NCBI GenBank assembly: GCA_964644845.1
Contig: CAZXXS010000117.1
Span: 1-64,000, forward strand
Direction of reading: 5' to 3'
DNA from: Geothermovivens sp964644845
GTDB lineage: Bacteria; Zhuqueibacterota; Zhuqueibacteria; Oleimicrobiales; Geothermoviventaceae
DNA length: 64,000 bases
The position numbers and the translations under genes were made by a program. The notes beneath the pieces are model-generated. The model had not been told where the DNA came from and searched no databases. It was given only the letters and a program-made list of their open reading frames with translations. This document shows, piece by piece, positions 43,624 to 50,993 of the stretch; the stretch's first letter is position 1; each line of letters opens with the position of its first letter.

Positions 43624-44163
43624 TCAACCCCCGTCGAACATCCAGCCTTCTTGCTCCGAATGCCAGAGCTCCGGATTCTCGAGGTAGCGGAAAGAACTGT
43701 CGAGAATCTCGTAGTGCTCTTTCTCCTGCTCCAGCATGAACTCGTAGAAAGTCTTTCCGTCCGGGTCCGTAGTTTTGTCCAAGAGCTCTTGGTAGAACTG
43801 CACAGCTTTGTTCTCGAAATCACGAGCGGTCTTGTAGGCATCCAGTGCTTCGCTGTCCGGCTTGGCCAGCTCGTCGAGCTGTTCCTGAGCCCGCTTGAAG
43901 ATCGTTTTCACCTCCTGTTTCGGCGACGGTTCGCCCTCAATGGCCCCACCCACATCGCCCCAGGTGCCCAAGTCCTTCAGGTTGGCGTAGAACTTCTTGA
44001 TCAGGGAAATGTGTTCCAGCTCCCAGTCCGCGAGCCAGGTCAGCGTACGTTTGGCCAGTGGGTTGTGCACCCGACCGGCCGCGTCCAGGTAGAATTCTCT
44101 ACCGTCTTCTTCCATCTGAAGCGCTGTTTGCAAAGCCTCCAGGTCTTCTTCGTGCTCGCTCAT
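43624..44163 (-). CDS. Ferritin-like diiron protein no. 2
   Basis: The protein has 179 residues from ATG 44163 (GAGGAGG upstream). Ligand motifs: LQMEEDGREFYLDAAGRV and DWELEH, then FENKAVQFYQELLDKTTDPD and QEKEHYEIL. Both half-bundles are intact. A C-terminal tail (SFRYLENPELWHSEQEGWMF) is rich in aromatic residues. It is a paralogue of the 42743-43261 protein, with an inserted acidic linker (about 75-100). It starts 131 bp after the cytochrome-porin gene. Likely iron oxidation/storage or peroxide reduction. Confidence 0.88.
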   Translation of the reverse strand: MSEHEEDLEALQTALQMEEDGREFYLDAAGRVHNPLAKRTLTWLADWELEHISLIKKFYANLKDLGTWGDVGGAIEGEPSPKQEVKTIFKRAQEQLDELAKPDSEALDAYKTARDFENKAVQFYQELLDKTTDPDGKTFYEFMLEQEKEHYEILDSSFRYLENPELWHSEQEGWMFDGG

Positions 44164-44294
44164 CTCGATCCTCCTCAAAGGCGAAGGCCCAATGATCCGC
44201 TCCGGCTTTACTTCTCTCCACCCATCCAGTCCCCGGATCCGCTGCACTTTGGTTCTGTGCCACAAAAAAACAGTGGTCACCGACATTTCCCCTC

Positions 44295-45527
44295 TCAAAA
44301 TGCAGAGACAAACCCAGCCAGCAGCCGCGTATTTTCGGTTTGCCTGTCGTAAGTCCCTTCAAAGACCAGGCGCAAATTCCGTCGTAAGAGGTACGAGTAG
44401 CTGGCTGTGAACGTCTCGTAATCGAGACCCGGATTGACCACTCCAGGAGAAACGTCGGTGTCCACGCGGTTGTACAGGAAAGTCAGGAAGGGTCGGCCCA
44501 TCTCCCCGTGCAAAGCCCAAATCAGCTCCACAATGTAACCTCTGGTGTCCACTTCGACAGCATGCGTCGGCGAGAAATAAGGCCGGTCATCGTGACGGCC
44601 GATGGCCTGCGCATTCAGCTGCAAGCTCTTGCCGAAATCCAGCGTTGCGTCCACTCCCAAATACCGAAAGTGATTTGTTAGGGAGACCCAGGTGGGCTCG
44701 GACTCCGGGTTGATCAGCGTTTTGTGTTTCTCTCGCCCGAAATAGGCAAATCCGCCAATTCGCAAGCTGCCCACCGATTGCGACACTCGCAGCATCACAT
44801 TTTTGTAGTTGTCGGTGTCGAAATCGCGTAGCGCATCCGCAGGGGATTTTCCGTTGCCGTTTAAGACCTCCAAAACAAAATCGGAGCCGAAATCCGTTCC
44901 GTAGGTCAGCATCAAGCCCCGATCGTAGGTCAGATTTGCCCGGGTTTTGCCAACGCGAACCCTGTAGATCTGGTAATCTTCGTAGGTCAACCTCAATTCG
45001 CGTTTGAACAGCGGATCGGAAACCTGAAACTGACCGACCATCAGATCCAGGTCCGTACCAAACAGGTTGTTAAAATGCACGTAGGCATCCTCGACCCCTG
45101 CCACCTCGCCGCGCTCGGAAAAGAAGAAGTAGAAGTAGTACGAAACGTCCTTCGCAATCTGGCCGCCCGACAGAAACTTCAGGTAGTAGGGCATCTGAAA
45201 ATCGTTTTTGCGCATGCCCTCTTTTGTCTGCACACGGAAGTAGTTGTCAAAGCGCACGGCAATCGGCAGCTCCCGTTGCAAAGTCAGGATTGGGTCTCCG
45301 GTATCACGGAAGAAACGAACGGGTTCTTTGCCTTCAAGCTGAAAGGCATTTCCGGCAAAGTCTTCGCCGTAGGCTTTGAGCCTTGGGGCGGGAGCATGGC
45401 AGGTACTGCACGAAAGTCGGTACTTGCGCGCGAAAGCTGGAATGGCCGAACTGCTGTGAGGCCACGTGAACACGAGAATCGCTGTCCCCAGCACAACCCA
45501 AACAAACGCTCGTTTGCTCGTTGCCAT
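44295..45527 (-). CDS. Monoheme cytochrome c - outer-membrane porin fusion (Cyc2-like architecture)
   Basis: The protein has 410 residues from ATG 45527 (GGAGACGTTG upstream). Its signal peptide ends at SSSA. One c-type heme site, CSTCH (40-44), lies in a short N-terminal domain whose surroundings (IPAFARKYRLSCSTC, then HAPAPRLKAYGEDFAGNAF) match the N-terminus of Cyc2-type fused cytochrome-porins. The remaining about 340 residues are alternating amphipathic strands ending FVSAF. Cyc2 family members move electrons across the outer membrane, in some species from Fe(II). Here it follows a pentaheme cytochrome by 36 bp. Membership in true Cyc2 rather than a related porin-cytochrome family is not settled. 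Confidence 0.8.
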   Translation of the reverse strand: MATSKRAFVWVVLGTAILVFTWPHSSSAIPAFARKYRLSCSTCHAPAPRLKAYGEDFAGNAFQLEGKEPVRFFRDTGDPILTLQRELPIAVRFDNYFRVQTKEGMRKNDFQMPYYLKFLSGGQIAKDVSYYFYFFFSERGEVAGVEDAYVHFNNLFGTDLDLMVGQFQVSDPLFKRELRLTYEDYQIYRVRVGKTRANLTYDRGLMLTYGTDFGSDFVLEVLNGNGKSPADALRDFDTDNYKNVMLRVSQSVGSLRIGGFAYFGREKHKTLINPESEPTWVSLTNHFRYLGVDATLDFGKSLQLNAQAIGRHDDRPYFSPTHAVEVDTRGYIVELIWALHGEMGRPFLTFLYNRVDTDVSPGVVNPGLDYETFTASYSYLLRRNLRLVFEGTYDRQTENTRLLAGFVSAF

Positions 45528-45563
45528 CAACGTCTCCTTTCCGGGCTGTTTACCGAGCTGTCG

Positions 45564-46925
45564 TCAATCCACAACCTCAAACCACGTTTCGGCGTCGTTT
45601 ACACGAATGATTTCCGTCTCGTCCTCGGGCACTCCAAGGAATTCCGCCACTGATTTCACTAAGCGCCGGTAGTTCAGCTCGGCACGCACCACAACCCGAC
45701 CAAGTGGGATGTCGTCCGGAACTGTCCACGTGTACGTTTCGATTTTGGTCTCACGTGGGCCGATGCGGTAATCCACCCCAAGCGAAGCCGTGTTCCACTG
45801 GGCAATTGTGCGACGTCCCTTTGGGTCAAAATAGGGCAGGCAGAAGATCCGATCACCCTCGGGTAACGCGTCTCTCGGGAGCCCTTTGAAGTCGGGATCA
45901 CCGATCATCTCGCCGATGTCCTGGTAGGCGAGTTCGTTGCTTGTAATCGTCTGTTCCTCACCTTCGAAACCCTTTGGATCCACAGGGAGATGGTACATCT
46001 TGCCGTTAGCGTCGACGGCTTCCACATGAAGCCAGAGCTGGCGCTCCTCGGCCGAACCAGAAGGCACTTTGTGCCCACATTTCCCATTGAAAAGCTGTAC
46101 CGTGATCACGATGCGATCCCCAGGCTCAACTTCGCGTTCGCTGGGGTGCATCCGAACTTCGATTGCCCCGCGCACTTTGCCCGGGTCGTGCGCTCCGTGA
46201 AAAAGGTGCTGAGCCACGTCCGGATGCTCTTCTTTGGCAGTGTTAGCATTCCGACCGGGCGCCTTCGGCATGTGGCACGTCTGGCAAGGAACACCTTCCT
46301 TGGCGTAGGGTCCCTCCGCCCACTCCAATTGCGTGCTTTTGACCCACACACCAAATTGGTCCCGCTCGTTGTGACAGGTACCGCAAAACTCGGCCGTCTG
46401 GATGAAGTCTGAGTACTTCGTGACGTGGTGGGGGCTGACCACGCCGTCCCGGTTGCCGTACTTTACACGGCCCGGACTGAGGATGAAATTGTAGTTCACC
46501 GATTCGTCCCCTGAGCGGCCGGTGACCGTGTGGCACACCTCGCACGAGACTGCTTCGTTGGCCCGGCTGTTCTTCTCCGGAAGAGGCGGCGGCACGTCGC
46601 CCGCACCGTACGAGATCGGCGCATGACAGCCATTACAACCAGCCTTCACTTCCGCGAATTTAGGATCCCGCTCTGCGTGCGGGATGGCCAGCTTGAAGTA
46701 TTCGATCTCGTCCCAGTGGTGCACGTAAGCCTGCGACATCATAGCCTGGCGCCACTGCTGGTAAATGTCTGTGTGGCACTGACGACAGGCCTCGGGACGC
46801 TCAAATTGTTTGTACTGAAACTCGCCGAGCCAGTCACCACTCGCTTCTTCCTGCGCAAACGCCCCGCTGAGCAGGGAAAACCCTGCGACAAACAGCACCA
46901 GCATACGTGCGCTTTTCGCTAACAT
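45564..46925 (-). CDS. Pentaheme cytochrome c (cytochrome c554-like)
   Basis: The protein has 453 residues with a signal peptide (1-25). Five c-heme motifs: CRQCH (47-51), CNGCH (97-101), CEVCH (128-132), CGTCH (181-185) and CQTCH (214-218). Extra His residues (VHHW, PHHVTKY, HLFHGAH) can serve as distal ligands. Residues from about 240 on form a beta-sandwich without hemes (RIVITVQLFNGKCGHKVPSG). The layout resembles multiheme cytochrome c554-family proteins of periplasmic electron transfer. It begins with AGGAGG and lies 36 bp before the cytochrome-porin gene, so the two probably form one electron route. Confidence 0.9.
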   Translation of the reverse strand: MLAKSARMLVLFVAGFSLLSGAFAQEEASGDWLGEFQYKQFERPEACRQCHTDIYQQWRQAMMSQAYVHHWDEIEYFKLAIPHAERDPKFAEVKAGCNGCHAPISYGAGDVPPPLPEKNSRANEAVSCEVCHTVTGRSGDESVNYNFILSPGRVKYGNRDGVVSPHHVTKYSDFIQTAEFCGTCHNERDQFGVWVKSTQLEWAEGPYAKEGVPCQTCHMPKAPGRNANTAKEEHPDVAQHLFHGAHDPGKVRGAIEVRMHPSEREVEPGDRIVITVQLFNGKCGHKVPSGSAEERQLWLHVEAVDANGKMYHLPVDPKGFEGEEQTITSNELAYQDIGEMIGDPDFKGLPRDALPEGDRIFCLPYFDPKGRRTIAQWNTASLGVDYRIGPRETKIETYTWTVPDDIPLGRVVVRAELNYRRLVKSVAEFLGVPEDETEIIRVNDAETWFEVVD

Positions 46926-47012
46926 CCCTCCCTCCTGGTCGGTTCAAGGCGAGCGTTTTCAGCTGTAAAGGCGGGAAAATGCAGGCAACCCCACATCCGA
47001 CTCCTGGACCGT

Positions 47013-47498
47013 TCAGACTACACCCATTTGCCTCTTCAAATCCACCAACCTCCGGATGTGAGCCTTCTCTTCGTCGATCAGCTTTTGGATCACAGGTTTG
47101 TCTTTTTCCGCCACAAAGTCGTTCAGCTCGTGAAAGTAAAGGATGTTTTCCTTCTCGATCTGAATCGCGGCACGAAAAATCTCCGCGAGGTTTTCTGTTT
47201 TCTTTGCAAGTTTTTTCGCGTCGTCTGCGCTCGGGAATACCCGGCCCTCGGTCAGACTCTTGAGGTACCGACCAACTTCGTCCCAGTCGTAAGGTCCGGC
47301 GAGCTGGAGATGGTCCATCTGGTCGCGAAAATTCTGAAACACCTGAATGTGGCGCAGCTCCTCCGCAGCAAGCCATTCGAAAAGCGCCTTTGCCTGCCCT
47401 TCAGGAAGACCCGCCGCTGCGTTCGAGTAAAAGTCGTAACCCTGTTGTTCAATCTGGATGGCCATCTCAATGGCTTCGTTTCTCGAAAAATCAGCCAT
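47013..47498 (-). CDS. Ferritin-like diiron protein no. 3
   Basis: The protein has 161 residues. Motifs: IEQQGYDFYSNAAAGL and AEELRHIQVF in the first half, IEKENILYFHELNDFV and DEEKAHIRRL in the second, giving an intact duplicated Glu/ExxH set. A short insert (about 68-95: YDWDEVGRYLKSLTEGRV) separates the halves, as in rubrerythrin-like proteins. No rubredoxin domain and no signal peptide. It stands 87 bp before the pentaheme cytochrome gene. Confidence 0.88.
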   Translation of the reverse strand: MADFSRNEAIEMAIQIEQQGYDFYSNAAAGLPEGQAKALFEWLAAEELRHIQVFQNFRDQMDHLQLAGPYDWDEVGRYLKSLTEGRVFPSADDAKKLAKKTENLAEIFRAAIQIEKENILYFHELNDFVAEKDKPVIQKLIDEEKAHIRRLVDLKRQMGVV

Positions 47499-47557
47499 GG
47501 CTCAGACCTCTCTGCTCTGTGGTTTTCGAGACTCTACGCTCATTCAACCTAACAAAC

Positions 47558-48007
47558 TCAGTTCTCCGAAAGGATGAACTCGTCGTACTCGCGCTGTAAG
47601 CGTTCCTTGTGCTTCGTTTCTTCCCTGGCCAAAAACTCGAAAATCTTTCGCAACTCCCCGGCGGTTTGGTTTGCCAGGTTGCGGTAGAGTTCCATCGAGC
47701 GCTCTTCACGTTTCATGGCCAGAATGAGGACATCCTGGTAACTCATGTCAGGCCGGAATTCCTGCTCCACCAGGTAATCGCTCAAGCGAAGATCCTGAAC
47801 GGGCGCCAGGTCAGCATCGGTTACCTTGTCCACATTGATGTTCTCCAACATACGCTGGTGCTTGCGTTCCTCCGCCGCCAGATCCTCGAACAACTCTTGC
47901 ACGTGAGGCAATTCAGCCTCAGCGGCCATGCGCGAGTACAGTTCTTCGGCTTCAATTTCTTTGTCGATCGCGAATTGACGAATTTCCTCGAACGTGTCTT
48001 TATCCAT
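47558..48007 (-). CDS. Ferritin-like diiron protein no. 4
   Basis: The protein has 149 residues from ATG 48007; the longer open frame to 48061 has no ribosome site. Motifs: DKEIEAEELYSRMAAEAELP and AAEERKH, then KREERSMELYRNLANQTAGE and AREETKH. Both halves are intact. It resembles the DUF2202/rubrerythrin-like clade used in peroxide and iron handling. It is part of a tight string with the genes on both sides. Confidence 0.88.
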   Translation of the reverse strand: MDKDTFEEIRQFAIDKEIEAEELYSRMAAEAELPHVQELFEDLAAEERKHQRMLENINVDKVTDADLAPVQDLRLSDYLVEQEFRPDMSYQDVLILAMKREERSMELYRNLANQTAGELRKIFEFLAREETKHKERLQREYDEFILSEN

Positions 48008-48171
48008 GGCCCTGTTCCCCTGCGTGTTCAGCGTTCTCTCCACTGCCGGGTTTTGCAGCACACCGGCCCCAGAAATTCAACATCCCTACAGGAGGGAAGC
48101 ATTCCCAGCAAGGCACTCGCTCCGAGCCTAACAGAGCGTCCAAGCGCAGCTGGACGAACGTTTCCCGGCTG

Positions 48172-48582
48172 TCACTCAGCCAACCACGCGTTCAGCTCGT
48201 CGAGGTCGGATTCTTCCGTCTTCAAAATGTCCACCAGCAGATGGTAGGTGATCGGGTCATCCCGGACGAGATCCAGGTAGCCCGTGTACATTTTCACCGC
48301 TTCTTTCTTCAAACTGAGGTCATCCCGAATCATCTGCTCCAGGTTGCCACCAACTTTGATTTCCCGCGGTTGGGTGGTCGGTACACCGCCGAAGTGATCG
48401 ATGCGTTCTGCCAGTTCTTCAGCATGCCGCATGTCCCGAATCGACATTTCCCGCCACCGCTCGCGAAGCCCCGCACTGGCCGTCCCAGTGGCCATCACGT
48501 AGTGCCAGTAGATTTGCGTGAGCAGAGCTAACTCTTCGCTCAAAGCCTGATTCAGGGCCTCTACCACGCGTTGTTTGTCCAT
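48172..48582 (-). CDS. Bacterioferritin-like protein with altered diiron ligands, no. 5
   Basis: The protein has 136 residues. It aligns closely with its neighbour at 48600-49019 (ALNQALSEELALLTQIYWHY against ALNHDLALELAAITQYMWQH), but two ligand motifs have changed: EMKH becomes DMRH, and EEGH becomes EESD. Ligand Glu on helices A and C remain. Either the metal site is altered or this subunit is catalytically weak and pairs with the intact neighbour. GAGGAGG ribosome site. The gene spacing (17 bp) suggests co-expression. Confidence 0.82.
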   Translation of the reverse strand: MDKQRVVEALNQALSEELALLTQIYWHYVMATGTASAGLRERWREMSIRDMRHAEELAERIDHFGGVPTTQPREIKVGGNLEQMIRDDLSLKKEAVKMYTGYLDLVRDDPITYHLLVDILKTEESDLDELNAWLAE

Positions 48583-48599
48583 CCCGGCCTCCTCAGGTG

Positions 48600-49019
48600 C
48601 TAAGCAGCAGATCCCTCCGCCAGCGACTGGAAAAAGTCCAGATGCCCTTCCTCGTCCTCAATTAGCTTCACCAGCAGGCGGTGCGTCACGGGATCATCCT
48701 TGACCAGTTCCAGCTGGTCACGGTAAGTCTGAACAGCTTCTCGCTCAGCTTTGATGTCATCCTCGGTCATTTTCGCCAAATCCCCTCCTACCCGAATGTG
48801 CGTCGGCTCCGTGGTAGGGGTGCCCCCCAGCCACACAATTCGTTCGGCCAGGGCTTCTGCGTGTTTCATTTCATCGATGGCAATGGCTTTGATCCGATCG
48901 CGAAAAGGCGGGCTGTAAATGCCCCGAGCCATTACGTGCTGCCACATGTACTGGGTAATTGCGGCAAGCTCCAGCGCCAGATCGTGATTCAGCGCTGCCA
49001 GGACCTTTTCCTTGTCCAT
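48600..49019 (-). CDS. Bacterioferritin/ferritin-like protein with intact diiron ligands, no. 6
   Basis: The protein has 139 residues from ATG 49019 (or 49022; the codons are ATG ATG). Motifs: LALELAAITQYMWQHVMARG, then DEMKHAEALAERIVWLGG, EREAVQTYRDQLELV and EDEEGHLDFF, which is the bacterioferritin/Dps-like pattern. It probably oxidises and stores iron or removes peroxide. Its start overlaps the stop of the Fur-family gene (TGATG), so it is translationally coupled to the regulator. It is a close paralogue of the altered protein at 48172-48582. Confidence 0.88.
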   Translation of the reverse strand: MDKEKVLAALNHDLALELAAITQYMWQHVMARGIYSPPFRDRIKAIAIDEMKHAEALAERIVWLGGTPTTEPTHIRVGGDLAKMTEDDIKAEREAVQTYRDQLELVKDDPVTHRLLVKLIEDEEGHLDFFQSLAEGSAA

Positions 49020-49483
49020 CATCCCTCCTCCGATTGTTCGTCGCGTTCCGTTGCCCACCCCCGTTTGCGCTCCGCCTCGGTAGCACACTCGGGACACACT
49101 CCGTAGAAAGTCAGCGCGTGCGACACGCTCAGGTAACCTGTTTGTTTGCTCACCTCCGCATCCAGCGTTTCCGAAAGATCGAAAGGTACATCCACCACCT
49201 TTCCGCAACGACGGCAAACAAGGTGCGAGTGGGGAACCGGCTGCGCGTCGAACCGAGAACCCTCGCCAAGGGTGGAGATCTCCTTGATCACACCCTGTTC
49301 CGCCAGCACCTTCAAGTTCCGGTACACGGTGCCCAGAGAAATCGAGGGTTGCACCTTTTTGGCTTCTTCAAGGATCTCCAGCGCACCCGGGTGGTCCCGC
49401 CGGGACTCCAGGATTTTCAGGATCAACCGCCGTTGTTTCGTCAGTCGACGACCCGGCGACCGCAACGTCGAATCTTCTACCAT
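49019..49483 (-). CDS. Fur/PerR-family metal- or peroxide-sensing regulator
   Basis: The protein has 154 residues from ATG 49483 (AAGGAAG upstream). It has the winged-helix (LTKQRRLILKILESRRDHPG, SLGTVYRNLKVLAEQGVI) and the metal-sensing half (FDAQPVPHSHLVCRRCGKVV, VCPECATEAE). The two CxxC pairs supply the structural zinc site. Fur and PerR are hard to tell apart by eye. Peroxide sensing fits the neighbours: ferritins, peroxiredoxin and superoxide reductase. It is the first gene of the island and couples by overlap to the first ferritin-like gene. A palindrome overlapping its -10 box points to autoregulation. Confidence 0.93.
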   Translation of the reverse strand: MVEDSTLRSPGRRLTKQRRLILKILESRRDHPGALEILEEAKKVQPSISLGTVYRNLKVLAEQGVIKEISTLGEGSRFDAQPVPHSHLVCRRCGKVVDVPFDLSETLDAEVSKQTGYLSVSHALTFYGVCPECATEAERKRGWATERDEQSEEG

Positions 49484-49520
49484 CGAGAAATCACTTCCTT
49501 TGTGCGTGGGATGCAAAAAT

Positions 49521-49565
49521 AATTGAGAACATCTATCAATTTAGACTTTCTCCGCCCAAAGTCAA
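49521..49565 (-). promoter_or_regulatory. Promoter and Fur/PerR-type operator of the island
   Basis: Minus strand: TTGACT (49560-49565) and TAAATT (49538-49543) with a 16-bp spacer. An inverted repeat AATTGA-N9-TCAATT (49521-49541; 7 of 8 positions match if extended inward) overlaps the -10 box. The predicted transcript starts near 49531, about 48 nt before ATG 49483. Overlap of a palindrome with the -10 box fits repression by the Fur/PerR-like product. Confidence 0.55.
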
Positions 49566-50355
49566 GGGGAATTTACCAAGAGACTTGCCCATTTTTCCGC
49601 GGGCTCCTCCGGACACACGGGCCCCAGATCGAACAACTTCCCTCCAGACCAGAGCACACACCCCAGCCGCCGTTTGCCCCCTCACCGAGGGTTTTTGCCG
49701 CTGCCGCACCCATTCCAAGGAACCACTCGCCATGTCTTGGTCGAGCACGCCCGCCGAGGACCCAAACTGGCAATCTGCTCAACCCGCGCTGTAATTCCCG
49801 AATGGCTTCGAACCGGCCCAAGACCTTCCGGCTGGACGGAAGCCCTGTGCATGCCTCACAACTTACAACGAAAACTGCAAGCTTCGGACCAATTTGAACG
49901 CCAGCGACCGAAACACTGCTGGACCCAACATTCCCCGGAGCGATCTCGGACTCAGGCTACTTCTCATCACGGCAAAGGTTGCCTCCCGTTTGGGGCAGAT
50001 CACGCGCTCCCGGTTTTGTGTGCTTGCCTGCCCTCGTTTTGCCTTCGTTTCTTCGAAGCGGAGGAACACCCAGGAATCCCTCAAAACCCTGCCAACCAAC
50101 CCACGGCCAAGGCCGAAAAATCTCGTTCAAGAAAATGAAATCTTGTGAACAATCCTTGACATTGTGCCCGGAAAGCAACAGAATGTTACTGCAAAATCAG
50201 CGTTTGCGTGGGAATCGGCGGAAACGAACTTTTCCCTGTTTCAAGCGGTTCAAAGTTGTGGCAGGACAAGACAAAGTAGCCCTCAGAAAAACCGGGATGC
50301 GAGCTTTTCAAAACTTCAAGGAAGAAGAATTGAGGCGGGCCATCGGGAGGGCACC
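49566..50355. other. About 790 bp without a recognisable gene
   Basis: Open frames on both strands lack ribosome sites and resemble no family. The right part holds a candidate promoter for the two small genes (50156-50184). I find no tRNA, CRISPR or other RNA signature here. Confidence 0.4.
50156..50184 (+). promoter_or_regulatory. Candidate promoter for the two small overlapping genes
   Basis: A perfect -35 TTGACA (50156-50161) and CAGAAT (50179-50184; 4 of 6) are spaced by 17 bp, about 170 bp upstream of ATG 50356. The leader would be long, and the -10 is weak. Confidence 0.35.
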
Positions 50356-50547
50356 ATGGACACTTTTGACACGCGCGATTTTCTCATCCTTGAGCACCTT
50401 CCTTCGTCATCCAACGCCTTACGACAAAAGCTCAGTAGCATTCTGATGAACTCGGACCACTGGCGGGCCGTGGTCGAAGAAGTGGATCCTAAGACCGGGA
50501 GCTACCGTCTTGTTGTAGAAGGGACTCTGCGAGGCAACCGTGCTTAA
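50356..50547 (+). CDS. Small protein of unknown function (first of a related overlapping pair)
   Basis: The protein has 63 residues from ATG 50356 with GGGAGGGC upstream; a longer upstream open frame has no support. It ends VDPKTGSYRLVVEGTLRGNR, matching the tail of the next protein (DPATGYYRLAILGRLRE). It is probably a small beta-ending fold. No family recognised. Its stop lies within the next gene (8-bp overlap), so the two are translationally coupled. Confidence 0.55.
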   Translation: MDTFDTRDFLILEHLPSSSNALRQKLSSILMNSDHWRAVVEEVDPKTGSYRLVVEGTLRGNRA

Positions 50548-50767
50548 CGAAGTAAGTGAAAACATTAGCAGGCTGCCGTTGAAAGCCGCGGTACCGGACA
50601 GCGCCACGCGGGTTCTGCATCTCGAAAGCGACGAAGCCGGTTCGCTGGACCTGACTGTCCTCCAGGATCTTCTCGAAGCAACACCTTCCTTACGCGTCTA
50701 CGTCGAGACGTACGACCCCGCTACGGGTTACTACAGATTGGCAATTCTGGGCAGACTTCGAGAGTAA
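50540..50767 (+). CDS. Small protein of unknown function (second of a related overlapping pair)
   Basis: The protein has 75 residues from GTG 50540 (GAGG 5 nt upstream). It resembles its neighbour through the DPxTGxYRLxxxGxLR tail and LHLES / LILEH-type starts. An acidic N-terminal half (ATRVLHLESDEAGSLDLTVL) precedes the tail. No family recognised. Their pairing and overlap suggest a heteromeric pair. Confidence 0.55.
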   Translation: MLNEVSENISRLPLKAAVPDSATRVLHLESDEAGSLDLTVLQDLLEATPSLRVYVETYDPATGYYRLAILGRLRE

Positions 50768-50993
50768 TCCCCGCCACAGAGACGCGTAACCGGTCCTGTC
50801 TCCCGCGCACGGCATCTTCTTCACACACCCAAGAACCACACCCTCTCACCAAGTTCACGACCAGGAACCGGCCAATCTGCTGGCAACGGACCCGTTTCGC
50901 GACTGCAGACAGCTTACCCACCCTCAAGAGCTGCCGTTTCCGGTGAAAACAAGGCGGTTCGTCACCGCGAGAACCGACACGCCTCGCCAGTCG

